Shown piece after piece: positions 48,906 through 62,051 of a stretch of 64,000 bases of DNA (position 1 is the first letter of the stretch; every line of letters starts with the position of its first letter). This DNA is from Amblyomma americanum. Its lineage: Eukaryota; Arthropoda; Arachnida; Ixodida; Ixodidae. Both the position numbers and the translations under genes were made by a program. The notes beneath the pieces are model-generated. The model did not search any database. It was not told the origin of the DNA and worked only from the letters and a program-made list of their open reading frames with translations. The stretch is taken from contig NW_027526500.1 of the NCBI RefSeq assembly GCF_052857255.1, forward strand, positions 124,001-188,000, given 5' to 3'.

Positions 48906-50645
48906 CGCGCAGTTATAGAAGAAAAAGTTTTGACGCGTATCAGAGGAACACTTGTAAAACCGATGTATTGTGATTTAGCTCGTTTCGGTATAAAACAGCT
49001 TGTTTCGCTGTATTCAGCAAGAATACATGCTTTTCGCGCAGTTATAAGAGAAAAAGTTTTGACGCGTATCAGAGGAACACTTGTAAAACCGATGTGTTCA
49101 GATTTAGCTCGTTTCGGTCTAAAACACCTTGTTTCGTTGTATTAAGCACGAATACATGCTTTACGCGCAGTTATAGAAGAAAAAGTTTTGACGCGTATCA
49201 GAGACACTTGTAAAACCGATGTGTTGTGATTTAGCTCGTTTCGGTCTCAAACAGCTTGTTTCGTTGTATTAAGCAAGAATACATGCTTTTCGCGCAGTTA
49301 TAAGAGAAAAAGTTTTGAGTATCACGTGGATACTTGTAAAACCGATGTGTTCAGATTTAGCTCGTTTCGGTCTAAAGCAGCTTGTTTCGTTGTATTAAGC
49401 ACGAATACATGCTTTTCGCGCAGTTATAAGAGAAAAAGTTTTGACGAGTATCACGTGGAACACTTGTAATACCGATGTGTTGTGATTTAGCTCGTTTCGG
49501 TTTAAAACAACTTGTTTCGCTGTATTAAGCAAGAATACATGCTTTTCGCGCAGTTATAAGAGAAAAAGTTTTGACGCGTATCAGAGGAACACTTGTAGAA
49601 CCGATGTGTTGTGATTTAGCTCATTTCGGTCTAAAACAGCTTGTTTCGCTGTATTAAGCAAGAATACATGCTTTTCGCGCAGTTATAAGAGAAAAAGTTT
49701 TGACGCGTGTCACAGGGACACTTGTAAAACCGATGTGTTCAGATTTAGCTCGTTTCGGTTTGAAACAGCTTGTTTCGTAGTAATAAGCAAGAATACATGC
49801 TTTTCGCGCAGTTATAAGAGAAAAAGTTTTGACGCGTATCAGAGGAACACTTGTAAAACCTTTGTGTTGTGATTTAGCTCGTTTCGGTCTAAAACAGCTT
49901 GTTTCGCTGTATTAAGCAAGAATACATGCTTTTCGCGCAGTTATAAGAGAAAAACTTTTGACGCGTATTAGAGAGACACTTGTAAAACCGATGTGTTGTG
50001 ATTTAGCTCGTTTCGGTCTAAAACAGCTTGTTTCGTTGTATTAAGCAAGAATACATGCTTTTCGCGCAGTTATAAGAGAAAAAGTTTTGAGTATCACGTG
50101 GATACTTGTAAAACCGATGTGTTCAGATTTAGCTCGTTTCGGTCTAAAACAGCTTGTTTCGTTGTATTAAGCACGAATACATGCTTTTCGCGTAGTTATA
50201 AGTGAAAAAGTTTTGACGAGTATCACGTGGAACACTTGTAATACCGATGTGTTGTGATTTAGCTCGTTTCGGTCTAAAACAGCTTGTTCCGCTGTATTAA
50301 GCAAGAATACATGCTTTTCGCGCAGTTATAAAAGAAAGTTTTGACGCGTATCAGAGGAAAACTTGTAAAACCGATGTGTTGTGATTTAGCTCATTTCGGT
50401 CTTAAACAGCTTGTTTCGCTGTATTGAGCAAGAATACATGCTTTTCGCGCAGTTATAAGAGAAAAAGTTTTGACGCGTATCAGAGGAACACTTGTAAAAC
50501 CGATGTGTTCAGATTTAGCTCGTTTCGGTCTGAAACAGCTTGTTTCGTGGTATTAAGCACGAATACATGCTTTTCGCGCAGTTATAGGAGAAAAAGTTTA
50601 GACGCGTATCAGAGGAACACTTGTAAAACCGATGTGTTGTGATTT
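48906..50645 (+). repeat. 16-monomer local duplication, copy 2 (period 2056 bp)
   Basis: Second copy. More changes separate it from copy 1 than in the B or 2573-bp pairs, for example GATGTATTG near 48961, GGTATAAAAC near 48988, CACCTTG near 49126, TAAAGCAG near 49375 and CGTAGTTATAAGTG near 50192. This duplication is probably older than those. Confidence 0.82.
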
Positions 50646-52014
50646 AGCTCGTTTCGGTCTAAAACAGCTTGTTTCGTAGTATTAAGCAAGAATACATGCT
50701 TTTCGCGCAGTTATAAGAGAAAAAGTTTTGACGCGTATCAGAGGAACACTTGTAAAACCTTTGTGTTGTGATTTAGCTCGTTTCGGTCTAAAACAGCTTG
50801 TTTCGCTGTATTAAGCAAGAATACATGCTTTTCGCGCAGTTATAAGAGAAAAAGTTTTGACGCGTGTCACAGGGACACTTGTAAAACCGATGTGTTCAGA
50901 TTTAGCTCGTTTCGGTCTAAAACAACTTGTTTCGTTGTATTAAGCACGAATACATGCTTTACGCGCAGTTATAGAAGAAAAAGTTTTGACGCGTATCAGA
51001 CACTTGTAAAACCGATGTTTTGTGATTTAGCTCGTTTCGGTCTAAAACAGCTTGTTTCGTTGTATTAAGCAAGAATACATGCTTTTCGCCCAGTTATAAG
51101 AGAAAAAGTTTTGACGAGTATCACGTGGATACTTGTAAAACCGATGTGTTCAGATTTAGCTCGTTTCGGTCTAAAACAGCTTGTTTCGTTGTATTAAGCA
51201 CGAATACATGCTTTTCGCGCAGTTATAAGAGAAAAAGTTTTGACGAGTATCACGTGGAACACTTGTAATACCGATGTGTTGTGATTTAGCTCGTTTCGGT
51301 CTAAAACAGCTTGATTCGCTGTATTAAGCAAGAATACATGCTTTTCGCGCAGTTATAAAAGAAAAAGTTTTGACGCGTATCAGAGGAACACTTGTAAAAC
51401 CGATGTGTTGTGATTTAGCTCATTTCGGTCTAAAACAGCTTGTTTCGCTGTATTAAGCAAGAATACATGCTTTTCGCGCAGTTATAAGAGAAAAAGTTTT
51501 GACGAGTATCACGTGGATACTTGTAAAACCGATGTGTTCAGATTTAGCTCGTTTCGGTCTAAAACAGCTTGTTTCGTTGTATTAAGCAAGAATACATGCT
51601 TTTCGCGCAGTTATAAGAGAAAAAGTTTTGACGCGTATTAGACACTTGCAAAACCGATGTGTTGTGATTTAGCTCGTTTCGGTCTAAAACAGCTTGTTTC
51701 GTAGTATTAAGCAAGAATACATGCTTTTCGCGCAGTTATAAGAGAAAAAGTTTTGACGAGTATCACGTGGATACTTGTAAAACCGATGTGTTCAGATTTA
51801 GCTCGTTTCGGTCAAAAACAGCCTGTTTCGTTGTATTAAGCACGAATACATGCTTTTCGCGCAGTTAAAAGAGAAAAAGTTTTGACGAGTATCACGTGGA
51901 ACACTTGTAATACCGATGTGTTGTGATTTAGATCGTTTCGGTCTAAAACAGCTTGTTTCGCTGTATTAAGCAAGAATACATGCTTTTCGCGCAGTTATAA
52001 GAGCAAAAGTTTTG
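50646..52014 (+). repeat. Partial HOR unit F0
   Basis: About eleven monomers homologous to the end of F1. CGCCCAGTT lies at 51087, 56114 and 60372; GTCAAAAACAGCC at 51811, 56842 and 61100. It has short-box monomers of its own: ATCAGACACTTG near 51000 and ATTAGACACTTGCAAAACC near 51638. No gene is present. Confidence 0.82.
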
Positions 52015-53929
52015 AGTATCACGTGGAACACTTGTAGTACCGATGTGTTGTGATTTAGATCGTTTCGGTCTAAAACAACTTGATTCGCTGTATTAAGCAA
52101 GAATACATGCTTTTCGCGCATTTATAAGAGAAAAAGTTTTGACGAGTATCACGTGGATACTTGTGAAACCGATGTGTTCAGATTTAGCTCGTTTCGGTCT
52201 AAAACAGCTTGTTTCGTTGTATTAAGCAAGAATACATGCTTTTCGTGCAGTTATAAGAGAAAAAGTTTTGACGCGTATTAGAGAGACACTTGTAAAACCG
52301 ATGTGTTGTGATTAGCTCGTTTCGGTCTAAAACAGCTTGTTTCGTTGTATTAAGCAAGAATACATGCTTTTCGCGCAGTTAAAAGAGAAAAAGTTTTGAC
52401 GAGTATCACGTGGAACACTTGTAATACCGATGTGTTGTGATTTAGCTCGTTTCGGTCTAAAACAGCTTGTTTCGCTGTATTAAGCAAGAATACATGCTTT
52501 TCGCGCTGTTTTAAAAGAAAAAGTTTTGACGCGTATCAGAGGAACACTTGTAAAACCGATGTGTTGTGATTTAGCTCATTTCGGTCTAAAACAGCTTGTT
52601 TCGCTGTATTAAGCAAGAATACATGCTTTTCGCGCAGTTATAAGAGAAAAAGTTTTGACGAGTATCACGTGGATACTTGTAAAACCGATGTGTTCAGATT
52701 TAGCTCGTTTCGGTCTAAAACAGCTTGTTTCGTTGTATTAAGCAAGAATACATGCTTTTCGCGCAGTTATAAGAGAAAAAGGTTTGACGCGTATTAGAGA
52801 GACACTTGTAAAACCGATGTGTTGTGATTTAGCTCGTTTCGGTCTAAAACAGCTTGTTTCGTTGTATTAAGCAAGAATACATGCTTTTCGCGCAGTTATA
52901 AGAGAAAAAGTTTTGACGAGTATCACGTGGATACTTGTAAAACCGATGTGTTCAGATTTAGCTCGTTTCGGTCAAAAACAGCTTGTTTCGTTGTATTAAG
53001 CACGAATACATGCTTTTCGCGCAGTTAAAAAAGAAAAAGTTTTGACGAGTATCACGTGGAACACTTGTAATACCGATGTGTTGTGATTTAGCTCGTTTCG
53101 GTCTAAAACAGCTTGTTTCGCTGTATTAAGCAAGAATACATGCTTTTCGCGCAGTTATAAGAGAAAAAGTTTTGACGAGTATCACGTGGAACACTTGTAG
53201 TACCGATGTGTTGTGATTTAGCTCATTTCGGTCTAAAACAGCTTGTTTCGCTGTATTAAGCAAGAATACATGCTTTTCGCGCAGTTATAAGAGAAAAAGT
53301 TTTGACGCGTGTCACAGGGACACTTGTGAAACCGATGTGTTCAGATTTAGCTCGTTTCGGTCTGAAACAGCTTGTTTCGTTGTATTAAGCACGAATACAT
53401 GCTTTTCGCGCAGTTATAAGAGAAAAAGTTTAGACGCGTATCAGAGGAACACTTGTAAAACCGATGTGTTGTGATTTAGCTCGTTTCGGTCTAAAACAGC
53501 TTGTTTCGCTGTATTAAGCAAGAATACATGCTTTTCTTGCAGTTATAGGAGAAAAAGTTTTGACGCGTATCAGAGGAACACTTGTAAAACCGATGTGTTG
53601 TAATTTAGCTCGTTTCGGTCTAAAACAGCTTGTTTCGCTGTATTAAGCAAGAATACATGCTTTTCGCGCAGTTATTAGAGAAAAAGTTTTGACGCGTATC
53701 AGAGGAACACTTGTAAAACCGATGTGTTCAGATTTAGCTCGTTTCGGTCTAAAACAGCTTGTTTCGTTGTATTAAGCACGAATACATGCTTTACGCGCAG
53801 TTATAAAGAAAAAGTTTTGACGCGTATCAGAGACACTTGTAAAACCGATGTGTTGTGATTTAGCTCGTTTCGGTCTAAAACATCTTGTTTCGTTGTATTA
53901 AGCAAGAATACATGCTTTTCGCGCAGTTA

Positions 53930-54824
53930 TAAGAGAAAAAGTTTTGACGCGTGTCACAGGGACACTTGTAAAACCGATGTGTTCAGATTTAGCTCGTTTC
54001 GGTTTGAAACAGCTTGTTTCGTAGTAATAAGCAAGAATACATGCTTTTCGCGCAGTTATAAGAGAAAAAGTTTTGACGCGTATCAGAGGAACACTTGTAA
54101 AACCGATGTGTTCAGATTTAACTCTTTTCGGACTAAAACAGCTTGTTTCGTTGTATTAAGCACGAATACATGCTTTTCGCGCAGTTATAAGGGAAAAAGT
54201 TTTGACGCGTATCACATGGACACTTGGAAAACCGATGTGTTCAGATTTAGCTCGTTTTGGTCTAAAACAGCTTGTTTCGTTGTATTAAGCACGAATACAT
54301 GCTTTTCGCGCAGTTATAAGAGAAAACGTTTTGACGCGTATCAGAGGAACACTTGTAAAACCGATGTGTTGTGATTTAGTTCGTTTCGGTCTAAAACAGC
54401 TTGTTTCGCTGTATTAAGCACGAATACATGCTTTTCGCGCAGTTATAAGAGAAAAAGTTTAGACGCGTATCAGAGGAACAATTGTAAAACCGATGTGTTG
54501 TGATTTAGCTCGTTTCGGTCTAAAACAGCTTGTTTCGCTGTATTAAGCAGAAATACATGCTTTTCGCGCAGTGATAAGAGAAAAAGCTTTAAAGGCGTGT
54601 CACAGGGACACTTGTAAAACCGATGTGTTCAGATTTACCTCGTTTCGGTCTAAAACAGCTTGTTTCGTTGGACTAAGCACGAATACATGCTTTTCGCGCA
54701 GCTATAAGAGAAAAAAGAGTTGACGCGTATCAGATTAACACTTGTAAAACCGATGTGTTGTGATTTAGCTCGTTTCGGTCTAAAACAGCTTGATTCGCTG
54801 TATTAAGCAAGAATACATGCTTTT
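53930..54824 (+). repeat. Mosaic island inside F1
   Basis: Seven monomers foreign to the neighbouring F units. First comes an f-type monomer with TTTGAAAC / CGTAGTAATAAGC (as at 47.7 and 49.78 kb), then the AACTCTTTTCGGAC and CACATGGACACTTGG monomers of the C series (as at 34.4 kb), then a TTTAGACG monomer with AACAATTG and a D1-D2 pair as at 12.95-13.35 kb. The 131-residue open frame at 53979-54374 lies inside. Either F1 kept an old segment that F2 lost, or it received it by exchange with distant copies. Confidence 0.8.
54565..54824 (+). repeat. D1-D2 pair, isolated distal copy
   Basis: Same linked markers as the other D pairs but 23 kb from the nearest (31392). D2 is followed by a box with ATCAGATTAACAC and TTGATTCGC. 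The upstream AACAATTG monomer links it to the 13087 pair, 41478 bp away. Confidence 0.9.
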
Positions 54825-56918
54825 CGCGCAGTTAAAAGAGAAAAAGTTTTGACGAGTATCACGTGGAACACTTGTAATACCGATGTGTTGTGATTTAGCT
54901 CGTTTCGGTCTAAAACAGCTTGTTTCGCTGTATTAGGCAAGAATACATGCTTTTCGCGCAGTTTTAAAAGAAAAAGTTTTGACGCGTATCAGAGGAACAC
55001 TTGTAAAACCGATGTGTTGTGATTTAGCTCATTTCGGTCTAAAACAGCTTGTTTCGCTGTATTAAGCAAGAATACATGCTTTTCGCGCAGTTATAAGAGA
55101 AAAAGTTTTGACGAGTATCACGTGGATACTTGTAAAAGCGATGTGTTCAGATTTAGCTTGTTCGGTCTAAAACAGCTTGTTTCGTTGTATTAAGCAAGAA
55201 TTCATGCTTTTCGCGCAGTTATAAGAGAAAAAGTTTTGACGCGTATTAGAGAGACACTTGTAAAACCGATGTGTTGTGATTTAGCTCGTTTCGGTCTAAA
55301 ACAGCTTGTTTCGTTGTATTAAGCAAGAATACATGCTTTTCGCGCAGTTATAAGAGAAAAAGTTTTGACGAGTATCACGTGGATACTTGTAAAACCGATG
55401 TGTTCAGATTTAGCTCGTTTCGGTCAAAAACAGCTTGTTTTGTTGTATTAAGCACGAATACATGCTTTTCGCGCCGTTAAAAGAGAAAAAGTTTTGACGA
55501 GTATCACGTGGAACACTTGTAATACCGATGTGTTGTGATTTAGCTCGTTTCGGTCTAAAACAGCTTGTTTCGCTGTATTAAGCAAGAATACATGCTTTTC
55601 GCGCAGTTATAAGAGAAAAAGTTTTGACGCGTATCAGAGAAACACTTGTAAAACCGATGTGTTGTGATTTAGCTCGTTTCGGTCTAAAACAGCTTGTTTC
55701 GCTGTATTAAGCAAGAATACATGCTTTTCGCGCAGTTATAGGAGAAAAAGTTTTGACGCGTATCAGAGGAACACTTGTAAAACCGATGTGTTGTGATTTA
55801 GCTCGTTTCGGTCTAAAACAGCTTGTTTCGCTGTATTAAGCAAGAATACATGCTTTTCGCGCAGTTATAAGAGAAAAAGTTTTGACGCGTATCAGAGGAA
55901 CACTTGTAAAACCGATGTGTTCAGATTTAGCTCGTTTCGGTCTAAAACAGCTTGTTTCGTTGTATTAAGCACGAATACATGCTTTACGCGCAGTTATAGA
56001 AGAAAAAGTTTTGACGCGTATCAGAGACACTTGTAAAACCGATGTGTTGTGATTTAGCTCGTTTCGGTCTAAAACAGCTTGTTTCGTTGTATTAAGCAAG
56101 AATACATGCTTTTCGCCCAGTTATAAGAGAAAAAGTTTTGACGAGTATCACGTGGATACTTGTAAAACCGATGTGTTCAGATTTAGCTCGTTTCGGTCTA
56201 AAACAGCTTGTTTCGTTGTATTAAGCACGAATACATGCTTTTCGCGCAGTTATAAGAGAAAAAGTTTTGACGAGTATCACGTGGAACACTTGTAATACCG
56301 ATGTGTTGTGATTTAGCTCGTTTCGGTCTAAAACAGCTTGATTCGCTGTATTAAGCAAGAATACATGCTTTTCGCGCAGTTATAAAAGAAAAAGTTTTGA
56401 CGCGTATCAGAGGAACGCTTGTAAAACCGATGTGTTGTGATTTAGCTCATTTCGGTCTAAAACAGCTTGTTTCGCTGTATTAAGCAAGAATACATGCTTT
56501 TCGCGCAGTTATAAGAGAAAAAGTTTTGACGAGTATCACGTGGATACTTGTAAAACCGATGTGTTCAGATTTAGCTCGTTTCGGTCTAAAACAGCTTGTT
56601 TCGTTGTAATAAGCAAGAATACATGCTTTTCGCGCAGTTATAAGAGAAAAAGTTTTGACGCGTATTAGAGAGACACTTGCAAAACCGATGTGTTGTGATT
56701 TAGCTCGTTTCGGTCTAAAACAGCTTGTTTCGTTGTATTAAGCAAGAATACATGCTTTTCGCGCAGTTATAAGAGAAAAAGTTTTGACGAGTATCACGTG
56801 GATACTTGTAAAACCGATGTGTTCAGATTTAGCTCGTTTCGGTCAAAAACAGCCTGTTTCGTTGTATTAAGCACGAATACATGCTTTTCGCGCAGTTAAA
56901 AGAGAAAACGTTTTGACG

Positions 56919-59900
56919 AGTATCACGTGGAACACTTGTAGTACCGATGTGTTGTGATTTAGATCGTTTCGGTCTAAAACAACTTGATTCGCTGTATTAA
57001 GCAAGAATACATGCTTTTCGCGCAGTTATAAGAGAAAAAGTTTTGACGAGTATCACGTGGATACTTGTAAAACCGATGTGTTCAGATTTAGCTCGTTTCG
57101 GTCTAAAGCAGCTTGTTTCGTTGTATTAAGCAAGAATACACGCTTTTCGTGCAGTTATAAGAGAAAAAGTTTTGACGCGTATTAGAGAGACACTTGTAAA
57201 ACCGATGTGTTGTGATTAGCTCGTTTCGGTCTAAAACAGCTTGTTTCGTTGTATTAAGCAAGAATACATGCTTTTCGCGCAGTTAAAAGAGAAAAAGTTT
57301 TGACGGGTATCACGTGGAACACTTGTAATACCGATGTGTTGTGATTTAGCTCGTTTCGGTCTAAAACAGCTTGTTTCGCTGTATTAAGCAAGAATGCATG
57401 CTTTTCGCGCAGTTTTAAAAGAAAAAGTTTTGACGCGTATCAGAGGAACACTTGTAAAACCGATGTGTTGTGATTTAGCTCATTTCGGTCTAAAACAGCT
57501 TGTTTCGCTGTATTAAGCAAGAATACATGCTTTTCGCGCAGTTATAAGAGAAAAAGTTTTGACGAGTATCACGTGGATACTTGTAAAACCGATGTGTTCA
57601 GATTTAGCTCGTTTCGGTCTAAAACAGCTTGTTTCGTTGTATTAAGCAAGAATACATGCTTTTCGCGCAGTTATAAGAGAAAAAGTTTTGACGCGTATTA
57701 GAGAGACACTTGTAAAACCGATGTGTTGTGATTTAGCTCGTTTCGGTCTAAAACAGCTTGTTTCGTTGTATTAAGCAAGAATACATGCTTTTCGCGCAGT
57801 TATAAGAGAAAAAGTTTTGACGAGTATCACGTGGATACTTGTAAAACCGATGTGTTCAGATTTAGCTCGTTTCGGTCAAAAACAGCTTGTTTCGTTGTAT
57901 TAAGCACGAATACATGCTTTTCGCGCAGTTAAAAGAGAAAAAGTTTTGACGAGTATCACGTGGAACACTTGTAATACCGATGTGTTGTGATTTAGCTCGT
58001 TTCGCTCTAAAACAGCTTGTTTCGCTGTATTAAGCAAGAATACATGCTTTTCGCGCAGTTATAAGAGAAAAAGTTTTGACGAGTATCACGTGGAACACTT
58101 GTAGTACCGATGTGTTGTGATTTAGCTCATTTCGGTCTAAAACAGCTTGTTTCGCTGTATTAAGCAAGAATACATGCTTTTCGCGCAGTTATAAGAGAAA
58201 AAGTTTTGACGCGTGTCACAGGGACACTTGTGAAACCGATGTGTTCAGATTTAGCTTGTTTCGGTCTGAAACAGCTTGTTTCGTTGTATTAAGCACGAAT
58301 ACATGCTTTTCGCGCAGTTATAAAAGAAAAAGTTTAGACGCGTATCAGAGGAACACTTGTAAAACCGATGTGTTGTGATTTAGCTCGTTTCGGTCTAAAA
58401 CAGCTTGTTTCGCTGTATTAAGCAAGAATACATGCTTTTCGCGCAGTTATAGGAGAAAAAGTTTTGACGCGTATCAGAGGAACACTTGTAAAACCGATGT
58501 GTTGTGATTTAGCTCGTTTCGGTCTAAAACAGCTTGTTTCGCTGTATTAAGCAAGAATACATGCTTTTCGCGCAGTTATAAGAGAAAAAGTTTTGACGCG
58601 TATCAGAGGAACACTTGTAAAACCGATGTGTTCAGATTTAGCTCGTTTCGGTCTAAAACAGCTTGTTTCGTTGTATTAAGCACGAATACATGCTTTACGC
58701 GCAGTTATAGAAGAAAAAGTTTTGACGCGTATCAGAGACACTTGTAAAACCGATGTGTTGTGATTTAGCTCGTTTCGGTCTAAAACAGCTTGTTTCGCTG
58801 TATTAAGCAAGAATACATGCTTTTCGCGCAGTTATAAGAGAAAAAGTTTTGACGCGTATCAGAGGAACACTTGTAAAACCGATGTGTTGTGATTTAGCTC
58901 ATTTCGGTCTAAAACAGCTTGTTTCGTTGTATTAAGCAAGAATACATGCTTTTCGCGCAGTTAAAAGAGAAAAAGTTTTGACGAGTATCACGTGGAACAC
59001 TTGTAATACCGATGTGTTGTGATTTAGCTCGTTTCGGTCTAAAACAGCTTGTTTCGCTGTATTAAGCAAGAATACATGCTTTTCGCGCAGTTTTAAAAGA
59101 AAAAGTTTTGACGCGTATCAGAGGAACACTTGTAAAACCGATGTGTTGTGATTTAGCTCATTTCGGTCTAAAACAGCTTGTTTCGCTGTATTAAGCAAGA
59201 ATACATGCTTTTCGCGCAGTTATAAGAGAAAAAGTTTTGACGAGTATCACGTGGATACTTGTAAAAGCGATGTGTTCAGATTTAGCTTGTTCGGTCTAAA
59301 ACAGCTTGTTTCGTTGTATTAAGCAAGAATTCATGCTTTTCGCGCAGTTATAAGAGAAAAAGTTTTGACGCGTATTAGAGAGACACTTGTAAAACCGATG
59401 TGTTGTGATTTAGCTCGTTTCGGTCTAAAACAGCTTGTTTCGTTGTATTAAGCAAGAATACATGCTTTTCGCGCAGTTATAAGAGAAAAAGTTTTGACGA
59501 GTATCACGTGGATACTTGTAAAACCGATGTGTTCAGATTTAGCTCGTTTCGGTCAAAAACAGCTTGTTTCGTTGTATTAAGCACGAATACATGCTTTTCG
59601 CGCCGTTAAAAGAGAAAAAGTTTTGACGAGTATCACGTGGAACACTTGTAATACCGATGTGTTGTGATTTAGCTCGTTTCGGTCTAAAACAGCTTGTTTC
59701 GCTGTATTAAGCAAGAATACATGCTTTTCGCGCAGTTATAAGAGAAAAAGTTTTGACGCGTGTCACAGGGACACTTGTGAAACCGATGTGTTCAGATTTA
59801 GCTCGTTTCGGTCTGAAACAGCTTGTTTCGTTGTATTAAGCAAGAATACATGCTTTTCGCGCAGTTATAAGAGAAAAAGTTTAGACGCGTATCAGAGAAA

Positions 59901-61822
59901 CACTTGTAAAACCGATGTGTTGTGATTTAGCTCGTTTCGGTCTAAAACAGCTTGTTTCGCTGTATTAAGCAAGAATACATGCTTTTCGCGCAGTTATAGG
60001 AGAAAAAGTTTTGACGCGTATCAGAGGAACACTTGTAAAACCGATGTGTTGTGATTTAGCTCGTTTCGGTCTAAAACAGCTTGTTGCGCTGTATTAAGCA
60101 AGAATACATGCTTTTCGCGCAGTTATAAGAGAAAAAGTTTTGACGCGTATCAGAGGAACACTTGTAAAACCGATGTGTTCAGATTTAGCTCGTTTCGGTC
60201 TAAAACAGCTTGTTTCGTTGTATTAAGCACGAATACATGCTTTACGCGCAGTTATAGAAGAAAAAGTTTTGACGCGTATCAGAGACACTTGTAAAACCGA
60301 TGTGTTGTGATTTAGCTCGTTTCGGTCTAAAACAGCTTGTTTCGTTGTATTAAGCAAGAATACATGCTTTTCGCCCAGTTATAAGAGAAAAAGTTTTGAC
60401 GAGTATCACGTGGATACTTGTAAAACCGATGTGTTCAGATTTAGCTCGTTTCGGTCTAAAACAGCTTGTTTCGTTGTATTAAGCACGAATACATGCTTTT
60501 CGCGCAGTTATAAGAGAAAACGTTTTGACGAGTATCACGTGGAACACTTGTAATACCGATGTGTTGTGATTTAGCTCGTTTCGGTCTAAAACAGCTTGAT
60601 TCGCTGTATTAAGCAAGAATACATGCTTTTCGCGCAGTTATAAAAGAAAAAGTTTTGACGCGTATCAGAGGAACGCTTGTAAAACCGATGTGTTGTGATT
60701 TAGCTCATTTCGGTCTAAAACAGCTTGTTTCGCTGTATTAAGCAAGAATACATGCTTTTCGCGCAGTTATAAGAGAAAAAGTTTTGACGAGTATCACGTG
60801 GATACTTGTAAAACCGATGTGTTCAGATTTAGCTCGTTTCGGTCTAAAACAGCTTGTTTCGTTGTAATAAGCAAGAATACATGCTTTTCGCGCAGTTATA
60901 AGAGAAAAAGTTTTGACGCGTATTAGAGAGACACTTGCAAAACCGATGTGTTGTGATTTAGCTCGTTTCGGTCTAAAACAGCTTGTTTCGTTGTATTAAG
61001 CAAGAATACATGCTTTTCGCGCAGTAATAAGAGAAAAAGTTTTGACGAGTATCACGTGGATACTTGTAAAACCGATGTGTTCAGATTTAGCTCGTTTCGG
61101 TCAAAAACAGCCTGTTTCGTTGTATTAAGCACGAATACATGCTTTTCGCGCAGTTAAAAGAGAAAAAGTTTTGACGAGTATCACGTGGAACACTTGTAAT
61201 ACCGATGTGTTGTGATTTAGATCGTTTCGGTCTAAAACAACTTGATTCGCTGTATTAAGCAAGAATACATGCTTTTCGCGCAGTTATAAGAGAAAAAGTT
61301 TTGACGAGTATCACGTGGATACTTGTAAAACCGATGTGTTCAGATTTAGCTCGTTTCGGTCTAAAACAGCTTGTTTCGCTGTATTAAGCAAGAATACATG
61401 CTTTTCGCGCAGTTATAAGAGAAAAAGTTTTGACGAGTATCACGTGGATACTTGTAAAACCGATGTGTTCAGATTTAGCTCGTTTCGGTCTAAAACAGCT
61501 TGTTTCGTTGTAATAAGCAAGAATACATGCTTTTCGCGCAGTTATAAGAGAAAAAGTTTTGACGCGTATTAGAGAGACACTTGCAAAACCGATGTGTTGT
61601 GATTTAGCTCGTTTCGGTCTAAAACAGCTTGTTTCGTTGTATTAAGCAAGAATACATGCTTTTCGCGCAGTTATAAGAGAAAAAGTTTTGACGAGTATCA
61701 CGTGGATACTTGTAAAACCGATGTGTTCAGATTTAACTCGTTTCGGTCTGAAACAGCTTGTTTCGCTGTATTAAGCAAGAATACATGCTTTTCGCGCAGT
61801 TATAAGAGAAAAAGTTTTGACG
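56919..61822 (+). repeat. HOR unit F2 (4904 bp, 38 monomers)
   Basis: Second F unit. It shares GACGGGTATC (57302) and CGCTCTAAAAC (58003) with F3 (62206 and 62907) but not with F1, so F2 and F3 are the closer pair. Relative to F1 it lost six monomers (the island), and gained one monomer near 59.8 kb and the five-monomer block of 60.8-62.05 kb. A private change makes GAATGCATGC near 57392. No gene is present. Confidence 0.85.
60760..61405 (+). repeat. Pentamer duplication in F2, copy 1 (646 bp)
   Basis: Five monomers in the order b, e, b, c, b. GTAATAAG at 60864 recurs at 61510, and the CACTTGCAAAACC monomer is also doubled. It has the same length and a similar class order to the 5081-6372 duplication in A2. 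Confidence 0.82.
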
Positions 61823-62051
61823 AGTATCACGTGGAACACTTGTAGTACCGATGTGTTGTGATTTAGATCGTTTCGGTCTAAAACAACTTGATTCGCTGTA
61901 TTAAGCAAGAATACATGCTTTTCGCGCAGTTATAAGAGAAAAAGTTTTGACGAGTATCACGTGGATACTTGTAAAACCGATGTGTTCAGATTTAGCTCGT
62001 TTCGGTCTAAAGCAGCTTGTTTCGTTGTATTAAGCAAGAATACATGCTTTT
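61406..62051 (+). repeat. Pentamer duplication in F2/F3, copy 2 (646 bp)
   Basis: Second copy, more diverged in its third and fourth monomers (TTTAACTCG, GGTCTGAAAC, GTAGTACC instead of GTCAAAAACAGCC, GTAATACC). The exchange therefore joined related but not identical pentamers. It runs across the F2/F3 edge. Confidence 0.78.

Larger units (their letters stand above)
52015..56918 (+). repeat. HOR unit F1 (4904 bp, 38 monomers)
   Basis: First full F unit. GATTAGC lies at 52310, 57214 and 62118, a spacing of 4904 both times, and TGTGAAACC at 53325 and 58229. It contains the mosaic island 53.93-54.82 kb, which F2 lacks. After that island F2 follows at +4129 (GCTTGTTCGG at 55156 and 59285), then at +4258 (AACGC at 56414 and 60672). 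The equal overall spacing therefore hides gains and losses that cancel. No gene is present. Confidence 0.85.
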
